A stretch of 21,522 bases of DNA, taken from Brevundimonas sp. (GTDB taxonomy: Bacteria; Pseudomonadota; Alphaproteobacteria; Caulobacterales; Caulobacteraceae). This document shows, one piece after another, positions 13,887-21,467 of the stretch. The stretch lies in contig JAVHYH010000017.1 of the NCBI GenBank assembly GCA_031119155.1, forward strand, positions 1 to 21,522. Direction: 5' to 3'. Position numbers and translations under genes: made by a program. The stretch's first letter is position 1, and every line of letters starts with the position of its first letter. Under the pieces are notes generated by a model. The model had not been told where the DNA came from, did no database searches, and saw only the letters and a list, made by a program, of their open reading frames with translations.

Positions 13887-15152
13887 ATGTGGACGCGACG
13901 CGGCTTCGGACTGGCGGCAGGGGCGGTGGGCGCGACGGCGGCGCTGGGCGTCCGGGCGCAGGAGCCGCTGACGCCCGAGGAGCGCTTCCTGCAGGAAGGG
14001 CGCTACCTGCCCTTCTATCTGGACATGAAGGCCAAGGCCGCCGCCGGAGATCAGGCTGCGGGCGGCATGCTGGGCCAGTACGCCTCCTTCCTCGGCGATG
14101 AGGTCACCGCACTGGCCAGCACCGAGAAGCCGCCGCGCGCCGGTCTGGAACGGCCCGATCTGGAGGGCGCCGAGAGCCGCGACGCCATGGAGGCCATTCT
14201 CGAGGGCGCGGCCAAGACCTCCATCGTCATCCTGAACGAGGCCCACAACATCTCGGGCCATCGCAGCTTCGCCGGTCAGGTCGCCCGGGCCCTGCGCCCG
14301 CTGGGCTACGACTGGTTCGCCGCCGAGACCTTCACGAACCGGCAACAGGAGCCCGCCCCGTCCATCACCCTGTACCGGCAGGGCATGCCCTTCATCCCCG
14401 ACTTCGGCTGGTACAGCCGCGATCCGGTCTATGCCGAGGCGGTGCGTGAGGCCGCCCGACTGGGCTACCGCTTCGCCGCCTATGAGCAGATGTTCGATCA
14501 GCAAGCGCCGGAGGGAGCGGACTGGGAGGGCGAGATCGCCGCCCGCGAGGAGGCGCAGGCCGACAATCTGATCGCCAACATCCTGTCGACAAACCCGGGA
14601 GCCAAGGTCTTCGTCTATGTCGGCTACGCCCATGCCATGGAGAAGCCGGGCGTCGGCGGCACATGGTTCGCGGCGCGGCTGAAGGCCAAGACCGGCATCG
14701 ACCCGCTGACCATCGAACAGTCGTTCAATTGGCCCGCCCTGAACCCCGCCCACGACGCCCCGCATGTCGCCGCCGTGCTGGAACGGTTCGCCCCCACCGC
14801 CCCCATCGTGGTCTGGAAGGACGGCGCGACCATCGGCAGCCGCACCCACGCGGGGCAGATGGACCTGTCCGTCTTCCATCCCCGCCGCGCGCCGGTCTCG
14901 GGCCGCCCCGGCTGGCTGGCCGCCGACCCGCTGCGCAAGCCGGTCGAGGTCGCGGTCCCGGCCTTCGACGGGACTGCCCTGCTGCAGGCGATCCGCTTGT
15001 CCGAAAGCACGGCGGGCGTTCCGGCGGATCACTTCCTGCTGACTCCCGGCCAGACCCGCGCCACCCTGCTGTTGCCGCCGGGCGGCTATGGCATGCGGCT
15101 GGAGACCGAGGCGGGCATCCAGCCGATGTGGGGCACGATCACCGTCGCCTGA
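13887..15152 (+). CDS. Secreted ChaN/EreA/TIKI-superfamily-like protein
   Basis: A 421-residue exported protein. The N-terminus MWTRRGFGLAAGAVGATAAL carries a twin-arginine-like pair (TRRGFG) and an Ala-X-Ala-type region before RAQEPLT, so Tat or Sec export to the periplasm is expected. The core has IVILNEAHNISGHRSFAGQV (an E-x-H of the ChaN/erythromycin-esterase type), WFAAETF, and late KVFVYVGYAHAMEK with a G-Y-A-H that parallels the closing G-x-x-H of TIKI/TraB-like enzymes. This pattern of acidic and His residues suggests a metal-dependent hydrolase, possibly a peptidase or esterase; substrate unknown. The last 150 residues (LSVFHPRRAPVSGRPGW onward) form an extra domain, ending in a beta-rich YGMRLETEAG. 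GAGGGGG lies 6 bases before the ATG. Family placement is by motif only. Confidence 0.6.
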   Translation: MWTRRGFGLAAGAVGATAALGVRAQEPLTPEERFLQEGRYLPFYLDMKAKAAAGDQAAGGMLGQYASFLGDEVTALASTEKPPRAGLERPDLEGAESRDAMEAILEGAAKTSIVILNEAHNISGHRSFAGQVARALRPLGYDWFAAETFTNRQQEPAPSITLYRQGMPFIPDFGWYSRDPVYAEAVREAARLGYRFAAYEQMFDQQAPEGADWEGEIAAREEAQADNLIANILSTNPGAKVFVYVGYAHAMEKPGVGGTWFAARLKAKTGIDPLTIEQSFNWPALNPAHDAPHVAAVLERFAPTAPIVVWKDGATIGSRTHAGQMDLSVFHPRRAPVSGRPGWLAADPLRKPVEVAVPAFDGTALLQAIRLSESTAGVPADHFLLTPGQTRATLLLPPGGYGMRLETEAGIQPMWGTITVA

Positions 15153-15211
15153 GCGGGGCGCCGAACCGGGGCCGTTTGAAACCGGATCGGGGGGTTCCGC
15201 TTTCCGGTCTC

Positions 15212-15454
15212 ATGACCATGGACATCGACACCCTCCTCGAAGGCGGTCCATCGTACGGCGTCATCGACGCCAAGGACGGCTATCTGCTGTACGGCCGCGA
15301 AGGCCATGAGGCGGCGTTCCGCGCCCTGGCCGAAGAGGTCGAGGCCTCGGCGGACGGCTACGAGGTCATTCCCCTGACGGACGACGAGGACCGCTGCGAC
15401 CGGCTGTTCATCGCACCCCTGAGCGAAGAGAAGAGCTTCGCCCCGCGCGACTGA
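15212..15454 (+). CDS. 80-residue acidic hypothetical protein
   Basis: A small acidic protein (MTMDIDTLLEGGPSYGVIDA at the start, then KDGYLLYGREGHEAAFRALA and a Glu/Asp-rich EEVEASADGYEVIPLTDDED, ending in APRD). The order strand-strand-helix-strand suggests a compact alpha/beta fold. No family recognised. The ATG at 15212 (or 15218) is preferred because the upstream part of the frame only runs antisense-like through the preceding gene; the nearest G-rich stretch (15188-15193) is rather far, so initiation is uncertain. It lies 59 bases after the ChaN-like gene on the same strand. Confidence 0.7.
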   Translation: MTMDIDTLLEGGPSYGVIDAKDGYLLYGREGHEAAFRALAEEVEASADGYEVIPLTDDEDRCDRLFIAPLSEEKSFAPRD

Positions 15455-15538
15455 CCGCCGCGCCACCTGTCCGCGAGTTAACTGGCCACACCCTGACCGC
15501 GCGTCCTAGCCTTCCCTGAACGCAATCGGGGGGCGAGC

Positions 15539-15958
15539 ATGGCGGGATATGGAAGGCTGGGCGCGACAGCGGCCCTGGCCGTTTGTCTGGTCGCGGGCGC
15601 GGCTCATGCGCAGGCGCTGCAGCGGCCCGAAGTGCTGGGAAACTGGACCCTGAGGAGGATGACCCCGGCGGAAGACGCCAATGTCACCATCAAGACCGAC
15701 ACCGGGCGGCTGGAGATGCCCGTGGTCGTCTCGGCCCGGGGCGCGTCAGGCCTGACCTGCGTGGTGGACGGCGAGGCGGCGGACTGTCGCCTGAACCGGG
15801 GCGCGCTGGTCATCACCCTGCGGATGGATGACGCCCGGATGACCTACACCCTGGACGACCGGGGCGGCGGCGGCTTCACTGGCCATGTCCGGATGAACCT
15901 GCCCCTGCTGCCCTTCGGCAGCATGCGGATCGGCGACGCCAGCCTGATCCGGCGCTGA
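15539..15958 (+). CDS. Secreted hypothetical protein
   Basis: A 139-residue protein with a clear Sec signal peptide: basic n-region (GYGRLG), hydrophobic ATAALAVCLVAGAA and a likely cut after AHA (residue 24). The mature part is about 115 residues and beta-rich: LGNWTLRRMTPAEDANVTIK, then a cysteine pair (LTCVVDGEAADCRLN) spaced to form one disulfide, and a closing FTGHVRMNLPLLPFGSMRIG. The layout of short strands suggests a small periplasmic barrel or sandwich. No family recognised. GGGGGGCGAG precedes the ATG. It stands alone, upstream of the ParD-like gene with a 69-base gap. Confidence 0.75.
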   Translation: MAGYGRLGATAALAVCLVAGAAHAQALQRPEVLGNWTLRRMTPAEDANVTIKTDTGRLEMPVVVSARGASGLTCVVDGEAADCRLNRGALVITLRMDDARMTYTLDDRGGGGFTGHVRMNLPLLPFGSMRIGDASLIRR

Positions 15959-15988
15959 CGACGCCTTGAACCGCCCCGACTGACCCTA

Positions 15989-16011
15989 TATGCCGCGCAT
16001 ACGAAACGTAT
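15989..16011. promoter_or_regulatory. Two overlapping inverted repeats before the ParD-like gene, candidate operator
   Basis: TATGC-CGC-GCATA (15989-16001) and ATACG-AAA-CGTAT (15999-16011) are both perfect 5-bp inverted repeats with 3-base centres, overlapping by three bases. They end 16 bases before the ATG at 16028, with the ribosome-binding site GCGGAG (16014-16019) between. A ribbon-helix-helix protein encoded just downstream would be expected to bind such a paired site; this is inference. Confidence 0.5.
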
Positions 16012-16027
16012 AAGCGGAGTTCGCCCC

Positions 16028-16240
16028 ATGGGCATCGTCAACATCGAGGATGAGCTGCACGAGCAGCTGCGTCGGGCCAGCAAGGCCTCGTGCCGGTCGA
16101 TCAATGGACAGGCGGCCTTCTGGATGCGGATCGGCATGCTGGGCGAGCTCAATCCCGGCCTGACCTTCCAGGAGCTGGCGGCGCGCGAGCTGAAGGCGGC
16201 GGGGGTGGACGGCGCGCCGGCGGCGGGAGCAGCGGCATGA
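16028..16240 (+). CDS. ParD-like ribbon-helix-helix protein (antitoxin-like)
   Basis: A 70-residue protein matching the ParD-like family (annotated in databases as a type II antitoxin-like family). Seen: the N-terminal strand MGIVNIEDELHEQLRRASKA followed by SCRSINGQAAFWMRIG, the strand-helix-helix order of ribbon-helix-helix DNA-binding proteins, then LNPGLTFQELAARELKAAG and a short Ala tail. No ParE-type toxin is present. Its stop overlaps the methionine aminopeptidase ATG by 4 bases (ATGA, 16237-16240), so the aminopeptidase occupies the position of the toxin. Paired palindromes just upstream suggest self-regulation. GCGGAG lies 8 bases before the ATG. Confidence 0.85.
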   Translation: MGIVNIEDELHEQLRRASKASCRSINGQAAFWMRIGMLGELNPGLTFQELAARELKAAGVDGAPAAGAAA

Positions 16241-17004
16241 CCAAGACCCCGCAGGAGATCGAACTGATGGCCGAGTCCGGTCGCCTGCTGGCCTCGGTCT
16301 TCGCCTATATCGACACCCTGTCGCTGGCCGGAATGAGCACGATGGAGGTCAACGACCGCGTCGAGGCCTTCATCGTCAACGACCTGAAGTCGCGGCCCGC
16401 GTCCAAGGGCCAGTACGGCTACGGCTTCGTGCTGAACTGCTCGATCAATGAGGTGGTCTGCCACGGCGTGCCGTCGACCGAGGAGATTCTCAAGGCCGGC
16501 GACATCGTCAATCTGGACATCACCCTGGAGAAGAACGGCTTCATCGCCGACTCCTCCAAGACCTATATGATCGGCGAGGTCCCGGCGGCGGCGCGGCGGC
16601 TGGTGCGGACCACCTATGAGGCGATGTGGAAGGGCATCCGGGCGGTGAAGCCGGGCGCGACCCTGGGCGACATCGGCCACGCCATCGAGACCCACGCGAA
16701 GAAGGCCGGCTACTCCGTCGTGCGCGACTACTGCGGCCACGGCATCGGGCGCGAGATGCACGAGGACCCGCAGGTGCTGCATTTCGGCAGGCCGGGCCGG
16801 GGCCTGACCCTGCGCGAGGGCATGACCTTCACCATCGAGCCGATGCTGAATCAGGGCCGCGCGGGGGTCGAGACCGGCGATGACGGCTGGACCGTCACCA
16901 CCATCGACGGAAAGCTGTCAGCCCAGTTCGAGCACACGGTGGCGGTGACGAAGGACGGGGTGCGGGTGCTGACGCTGCGGGCCGAGGAGAAGGCGGCGGC
17001 TTAG
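16237..17004 (+). CDS. map: Type I methionine aminopeptidase, paired with a ParD-like protein
   Basis: A 255-residue metalloprotease that removes the N-terminal Met from new proteins. All five metal ligands of the family are visible: Asp in DIVNLDITL, Asp in FIADSSKTY, His in YCGHGIGREMHEDPQVLHF, Glu in MTFTIEPMLN and Glu in SAQFEHTVAV; the substrate-side His of VCHGVPS is also present. Length is that of the E. coli enzyme and there is no N-terminal zinc-finger extension. It is translated by coupling from the ParD-like gene. Bacteria need one map gene, usually near ribosomal or glnD genes, so this linked copy may be either the sole enzyme or an extra, regulated one; the window cannot decide. 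Confidence 0.95.
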   Translation: MTKTPQEIELMAESGRLLASVFAYIDTLSLAGMSTMEVNDRVEAFIVNDLKSRPASKGQYGYGFVLNCSINEVVCHGVPSTEEILKAGDIVNLDITLEKNGFIADSSKTYMIGEVPAAARRLVRTTYEAMWKGIRAVKPGATLGDIGHAIETHAKKAGYSVVRDYCGHGIGREMHEDPQVLHFGRPGRGLTLREGMTFTIEPMLNQGRAGVETGDDGWTVTTIDGKLSAQFEHTVAVTKDGVRVLTLRAEEKAAA

Positions 17005-17022
17005 GCTGAGGTTCGGCTGCGC

Positions 17023-17227
17023 CTCACCTCTCCGTTCGCGAAGGCGAATGGAGAGGACAGATCGGCGCGTCAGCGGCGATCAGGAGAGGGCGGCTCCGTC
17101 AGGGCAGGAGACGCCTCGAACACCGGTGTCGGCGGGCCGCTGGCAAACGCCTGCGCCGCCCCCACCTGATCGGCGAAGACGCCGATCTGTCCTCCCCATC
17201 GCCTTGAAGGGGCGACGGGGAGGTGAG
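17023..17227. repeat. 205-bp foldback repeat between map and putA
   Basis: The ends are inverted copies: CTCACCTCTCC (17023-17033) and GGGGAGGTGAG (17217-17227). Each arm contains a strong hairpin, CCTCTCCGTTCGC/GCGAATGGAGAGG (17027-17056, loop GAAG, one G-T pair) and CCTCCCCATCGCC/GGCGACGGGGAGG (17191-17223, one mismatch). Inside these lies a perfect 13-bp inverted repeat, GGACAGATCGGCG (17055-17067) with CGCCGATCTGTCC (17180-17192). The symmetry continues to about 75 bases from each end, so the element is one long imperfect palindrome. It fills nearly the whole gap between two convergent genes and probably also ends their transcripts. Its architecture and size parallel the element at 2751-2957, but the sequence differs. 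Confidence 0.85.
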
Positions 17228-17244
17228 CGGTGAGCGCTCCGGCC

Positions 17245-20200
17245 TTACAGGTTCAGCAGCGCCGGATCGCCGCCCTGGGCCGAGATGTTGTTGCTGATGG
17301 CCTTTTCCGACGCATAGCGGATCAGGCTGTAGGGGCCGCCGGCCTTGGGACCGGTGCCCGACAGGCCTTCGCCGCCGAAGGGCTGGGAGCCGACCACCGC
17401 GCCGATGATCGAGCGGTTGATGTAGACGTTGCCCGCCGGGACCAGACGCACGACCTCGGCCGCGAAGGCCTCGATGCGGCTGTGCACGCCCAGCGTCAGG
17501 CCGTAGCCGCGCGCGGCCAGCTTCGACGCCGTCTCCTTCAGCTTCGACGGCTCATAGCGGCAGATGTGCAGGATCGGGCCGAAGACCTCGCGCTCCAGAT
17601 AGTCGGCGGTCGGGATCTCGGCGATGGTCGGGGCGAAGACGTGGCCCTTGTCCGAACCGGCGGGCAGTTCGGCGCGGGCGATGATCTTCGCATCGGCGCC
17701 AAGGCGCTCGAGGTGGGCGTCCAGCATGGCCTTGGCGTCGGCGTCGATGACCGGGCCGATGTCGGTGGACGGATCGGTCGGGTCGCCCACGACCTGGGCC
17801 GCCAGCGCGCCCTTCAGGCCCTCGATCAGGGCGTCCGCCGCCTCGTTCGGGACGTAGAGCAGACGCAGGGCCGAGCAGCGCTGGCCCGACGAGCCGAAGG
17901 CCGACAGGATGACGTCGTCGATGACCTGTTCCTTCAGCGCCGTGGTGTCCACGAACATGCCGTTCAGACCGCCGGTCTCGGCAATGAAGGGGATGATGGC
18001 GCCCTGACGGGCGGCCAGCGAGCGGTTGATCAGATTGGCCGTGTCGGTGCCGCCGGTGAAGGCGACGCCGTCGATGCCCGGGTGGCTGACGAGGGCCGAA
18101 CCGACCGTCTCGCCACGACCGGGAACGAGGGCCAGCAGGTTGGCGTCCAGACCGGCCTTGTAATACAGGCGCACGGCCTCGGCGGCGATCAGCGGGGTCT
18201 GTTCGGCGGGCTTGGCCAGCACGGCGTTGCCGGCGGCCAGCGCGGCGGCGATCTGGCCGGTGAAGATGGCCAGCGGGAAGTTCCACGGGCTGATGCAGGC
18301 GAAGACGCCGCGCCCATGCAAGACCAGCGAGTTGATCTCGCCGACCGGGCCCTTGAGCTCCTGCGCGCCGCCGAAGTCACGCTCGGCCAGCATGGCGTAG
18401 TAGCGGCAGAAGTCGGCGGCCTCGCGCACCTCAGCGACGCCGTCGTTCAGGGTCTTGCCGGCCTCGCGCGACAGCAGGGCGACCAGACGGTCCATGTCGG
18501 CTTCCAGCGCGTCGGCCATGGCGCGCAGCACCGGGGCGCGGCCCGCTCCGCCCTTGCGGTCCCAGGCGATCTGGGCGCGGGCCGCGGCGTCCACCGCCGC
18601 GTCGATGTCTTCCGCCGAGGCTTCCGAGACGTGGCCCAGCACCTGGGTCGTGTCGAACGGGTTGGTCACGTCCTGCGGGTTGGTCCCGGCCTTCAGCTTG
18701 CCGCCGATGATCGGGCCGGAGGTCAGCTTCTCGCTGTCCACCTTCTGCAGGGCGAGGGCGTGCCGCTCGCGGTCGGCGGCCTGTGAGTAGTCGCGGCCCA
18801 GCGAGTTCTGGCGGTCCATGTACATATCCTTCGGAACGGGGATCTTGGCGTGACGGTCGGGATGAGCCTCGACGGTCGTGATGGGGTCGGCGGCGACGGC
18901 GGAGGCCGGGACGCGCTCGTCCAGCAGGGCGTGGACGAAGCTGGAGTTGGCGCCGTTCTCAAGCAGGCGGCGCACCAGATAGGGCAGCAGGTCCTCATGG
19001 CCGCCGACGGGAGCATAGGCGCGCACGGTGACCGGGCCGAACGCCTCCTTCGCGGCGTCGTACAGGGCCTCGCCCATGCCGTGCAGGCGCTGGAACTCGA
19101 TCTTCACGCCGCGTTCCGAGGCCATCTTGTAGACGGCGGCCAGCGAGTGGGCGTTGTGGGTCGCGAACTGGCTGTAGATGTGCGGCGCGGCCTCGATCAT
19201 CAGGCGGGCGCAGACCAGATAGTTCAGATCGGTCGCGGCCTTGGTGGTGAAGACCGGATAGTCGGTGCGACCGAACTGCTGGGCGCGCTTGATCTCGGTG
19301 TCCCAGTAGGCGCCCTTGACCAGACGGACCATCAGGCGACGGCCCGACGACTTGGCCAGTTCGGCGACGCGGCGGATCACCTCGGGGCAACGCTTCTGAT
19401 AGGCCTGAACGGCCAGGCCGAGGCCCTTCCACTCGCCCAGCTCGGCCTCGTTGGCGAGGCGGTCCAGCAGCTTCAGCGACAGGGCGAGGCGGTCGGCCTC
19501 CTCCGCGTCCATGGTGAAGTTGATGTCGTATTTGGCCGCGATCAGGGCGAGGCGCTTTACCCGCGGATACAGCTCGGACCAGACGCGGTCCTCGTGAACG
19601 GCCTCATAGCGGGGCGACAGGGCCGACAGCTTGACCGAGACGCCGTGGCCGACCTCCGGCCCCTGCCCCTTGGCGGTCTGGCCCACGGCCTCGATGGCGT
19701 CGGCGTAGATCTTCTCGTAGCGCTCGGCATCATGGGCGGTGCGGGCGCCTTCGCCCAGCATGTCGAACGAGCAGAGCCAGCCTTCCTTGTTCGACCGCTT
19801 CAGCGCCGCCTCGATGGTGCGGCCGACCACGAACTGCTCGCCCATGATGCGGACGGCGGCGGCGACGGCCTCGCGGATCACCGGCTCGCCCAGACGGCCG
19901 ACGATACGCTTCAGGAAGCCGGGCAGATCGGTCTTCGCCTCGTCATCCACATCGACCAGCTTGCCGGTCAGCATCAGGCCCCAGGTCGAGGCGTTGACGA
20001 ACAGGCTGTCGGACTGGCCGAGGTGGCTGGCCCAGTCGGCGGAACCGATCTTCTCGGCGATCAGGCGGTCGCGGGTCTCTTCGTCCGGCGTGCGCAGAAG
20101 CGCCTCGGCCAGACACATGAGGGCCAGACCCTCGCGGGTGCCCAGCGAGAACTCCTGCAGGAAGCTTTCGACCACGCCCTGCTTCTTCACGCTGCGACGG

Positions 20201-20370
20201 GCGCGTTCGACCAGATCGGTGGCGCTGGCCAGCACGGCGGCGCGTTCGGCGGTGTCGAGCGGGGAGCGGTCCAGCAGGCCGCGGACGGTCGCGGTCTCAT
20301 CGGCGAACTTGCCGTGATCCAGCGTGTCCCAGCCGGCGACGCTCGAGGGGGTGAAGGCGACGGTGGTCAT
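17245..20370 (-). CDS. putA: Bifunctional proline dehydrogenase / L-glutamate gamma-semialdehyde dehydrogenase PutA
   Basis: A 1041-residue enzyme that oxidises proline to glutamate in two steps. N-terminal half, FAD-dependent proline dehydrogenase barrel: INFTMDAEEADRLALSLKLL, QAYQKRCPEVIRRVAELAKS, MVRLVKGAYWDTEIKRAQ, FATHNAHSLAAV, EFQRLHGMGEALYD, YAPVGGHEDLLPYLVRRLLE. C-terminal half, NAD-dependent aldehyde dehydrogenase: ISPWNFPLAIFTGQIAAALA, the catalytic Glu in IAETGGLNGMFVD, the nucleophile Cys832 in SSGQRCSALRLL, and EVFGPILH. It lacks the N-terminal ribbon-helix-helix domain of trifunctional PutA, so it cannot repress its own gene; the divergent Lrp-type gene fills that role. The start at 20370 (MTTVAFTPSSV) is chosen because the 87 residues upstream are Arg/Ser-rich and overlap the putR coding region and its promoter. 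Confidence 0.97.
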   Translation of the reverse strand: MTTVAFTPSSVAGWDTLDHGKFADETATVRGLLDRSPLDTAERAAVLASATDLVERARRSVKKQGVVESFLQEFSLGTREGLALMCLAEALLRTPDEETRDRLIAEKIGSADWASHLGQSDSLFVNASTWGLMLTGKLVDVDDEAKTDLPGFLKRIVGRLGEPVIREAVAAAVRIMGEQFVVGRTIEAALKRSNKEGWLCSFDMLGEGARTAHDAERYEKIYADAIEAVGQTAKGQGPEVGHGVSVKLSALSPRYEAVHEDRVWSELYPRVKRLALIAAKYDINFTMDAEEADRLALSLKLLDRLANEAELGEWKGLGLAVQAYQKRCPEVIRRVAELAKSSGRRLMVRLVKGAYWDTEIKRAQQFGRTDYPVFTTKAATDLNYLVCARLMIEAAPHIYSQFATHNAHSLAAVYKMASERGVKIEFQRLHGMGEALYDAAKEAFGPVTVRAYAPVGGHEDLLPYLVRRLLENGANSSFVHALLDERVPASAVAADPITTVEAHPDRHAKIPVPKDMYMDRQNSLGRDYSQAADRERHALALQKVDSEKLTSGPIIGGKLKAGTNPQDVTNPFDTTQVLGHVSEASAEDIDAAVDAAARAQIAWDRKGGAGRAPVLRAMADALEADMDRLVALLSREAGKTLNDGVAEVREAADFCRYYAMLAERDFGGAQELKGPVGEINSLVLHGRGVFACISPWNFPLAIFTGQIAAALAAGNAVLAKPAEQTPLIAAEAVRLYYKAGLDANLLALVPGRGETVGSALVSHPGIDGVAFTGGTDTANLINRSLAARQGAIIPFIAETGGLNGMFVDTTALKEQVIDDVILSAFGSSGQRCSALRLLYVPNEAADALIEGLKGALAAQVVGDPTDPSTDIGPVIDADAKAMLDAHLERLGADAKIIARAELPAGSDKGHVFAPTIAEIPTADYLEREVFGPILHICRYEPSKLKETASKLAARGYGLTLGVHSRIEAFAAEVVRLVPAGNVYINRSIIGAVVGSQPFGGEGLSGTGPKAGGPYSLIRYASEKAISNNISAQGGDPALLNL

Positions 20371-20394
20371 GGGCGCGGATATCCTGTGTGATCG

Positions 20395-20462
20395 GCCATA
20401 TATGGCGGACAACTCCGAATGTGCATCGTATAATGGGCGGAACGGCCGAAGATCGTTCGGCC
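20395..20462. promoter_or_regulatory. putA-putR intergenic region: putR promoter and two palindromes
   Basis: A perfect consensus -10, TATAAT (20429-20434), lies 17 bases after CGGACA (20406-20411, 4 of 6 -35 matches), reading toward putR. A perfect 12-bp palindrome GCCATATATGGC (20395-20406) touches the -35, and GGCCGAA-N5-TTCGGCC (20444-20462) lies at the expected transcription start. Both are placed to bind a dimeric Lrp-type regulator for self-control and for putA control. The putA promoter on the other strand is not clear. Confidence 0.55.
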
Positions 20463-20479
20463 ATACGGGCGTTTGATCG

Positions 20480-20941
20480 ATGGAAAATCTGGACGCGGTG
20501 GACCGTCGCCTGCTCAAGGCGCTGCAGGAGGACGGCCGTATCTCCAACGCGGAACTGGCCCGGCGGTGCAATCTGTCCCCCGCCGCCTGTTTCGAACGGG
20601 TCCGCCGCCTGCGCGAGAAGAAGGTGATCACCGGCTACGCCGCCCTGATCGATCCGGCCAAGGTCGGGCGGGGACTGATGATCTTCGTCGAGGTCCTGCT
20701 GGACCGCACCACGGGCGACATGTTCGAGGCCTTCGCCGAGGCCGTCCGCCGCCAGCCCGAGGTGCTGGAGTGCCACATGGTCGCCGGCGGCTTCGACTAT
20801 CTGATCAAGGCCCGCGTCGGCGACATGGACGCCTACCGCGCCTTTCTGGGCGATGTGCTGGTGAAGATGCCGGGCGTCCGCGAAACCCGGACCTATGCCG
20901 TTCTCGAGGAGGTGAAGGCGACGACGGCGTTGCCGCTGTAG
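20480..20941 (+). CDS. putR: Lrp/AsnC-family regulator PutR
   Basis: A 153-residue regulator. Residues 1-60 form the AsnC-type winged helix-turn-helix (MENLDAVDRRLLKALQEDGR, NAELARRCNLSPAACFERVR, REKKVITGYAALID), and residues 65-150 the ligand-binding RAM domain (LMIFVEVLLDRTT, PEVLECHMVAGGFDYLIKAR, DMDAYRAFL, GVRETRTYAVLEEVK). The position, divergent from putA with a 109-base gap, and the G-G-x-D-Y-L-I-K motif of proline- or branched-amino-acid-sensing members support PutR, which in alphaproteobacteria activates putA when proline is present. The start ATG at 20480 is followed by the family's usual LDxxDRRLLKALQ. Confidence 0.95.
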   Translation: MENLDAVDRRLLKALQEDGRISNAELARRCNLSPAACFERVRRLREKKVITGYAALIDPAKVGRGLMIFVEVLLDRTTGDMFEAFAEAVRRQPEVLECHMVAGGFDYLIKARVGDMDAYRAFLGDVLVKMPGVRETRTYAVLEEVKATTALPL

Positions 20942-20979
20942 CGTCGGCGACATAGCGTGGCCGTACCGGAGGGACCGCC

Positions 20980-21378
20980 ATGCGCCTGTTGACCGCCTCC
21001 CTAGCTGCCGCCGCGCTCGCAGGATGCGCCGCGCCCGCCGACAGGGCGAGGGACCCGACTTTCCTGTTCGCGGGCGAGCTGATGTCGATTGACGACCAGC
21101 CCAGCAATGCCAGCATCGGCATCGAAATCCGGGCTCGCCCCGGCTCCGCTCAGCCCGCGGCCTATATCGTCACCAGCGGATGCCGGCTCGGCGGCGTTTC
21201 CATGGACGGCAAGCGCTTCGACGGCGGGGAACGCCTGTCCCGATGCTCGCAGGTCGAGGTGGAGACTCTGGCCCGGCTCGAAGGCCTGCTTTCCGGCCCA
21301 TCGACGCTGACCCTTTCGGCCCATAAGGCGGAGTTCGCCACGCCCGGCGGACTGATCCGCTTCGCGCGGACCGCCTAG
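20980..21378 (+). CDS. Putative lipoprotein
   Basis: A 132-residue protein. MRLLTASLAAAALAGCAAPAD is a lipoprotein signal with a basic start and lipobox LAGC (lipidated Cys16). The mature part is beta-rich: FLFAGELMSIDDQP, IGIEIRARPG, AAYIVTSGCRLGGVSMDGKR, LSRCSQVEVETLARLEG, TLTLSAHKAEFATPG. Two cysteines (C in TSGC and in LSRC) could form one disulfide in the periplasm. No family recognised. GGAGGGA stands 5 bases before the ATG. It follows putR by 38 bases in the same direction, so it may be cotranscribed, but the function seems unrelated. Confidence 0.75.
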   Translation: MRLLTASLAAAALAGCAAPADRARDPTFLFAGELMSIDDQPSNASIGIEIRARPGSAQPAAYIVTSGCRLGGVSMDGKRFDGGERLSRCSQVEVETLARLEGLLSGPSTLTLSAHKAEFATPGGLIRFARTA

Positions 21379-21467
21379 CCGGGGACAGACAGAATCCTCC
21401 GTCTCGCCAACGTCATCCCGACGCGCTAGACCATTCCTCCGATCAACGGCGGAGCCTTTCGGCCCAT

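Noticed and set aside
17048..17233. 61-codon frame inside the second foldback element
   Set aside because: Lies wholly within palindromic repeat sequence, Arg/Pro-rich, no ribosome-binding site of note.
17230..18786. Long open plus-strand frame of 518 codons opposite putA, and a similar one at 18850-20391
   Set aside because: Both lie antisense to the strongly conserved putA and have the Arg/Gly/Gln/His-rich look of a GC-rich shadow frame, with no recognisable domain.
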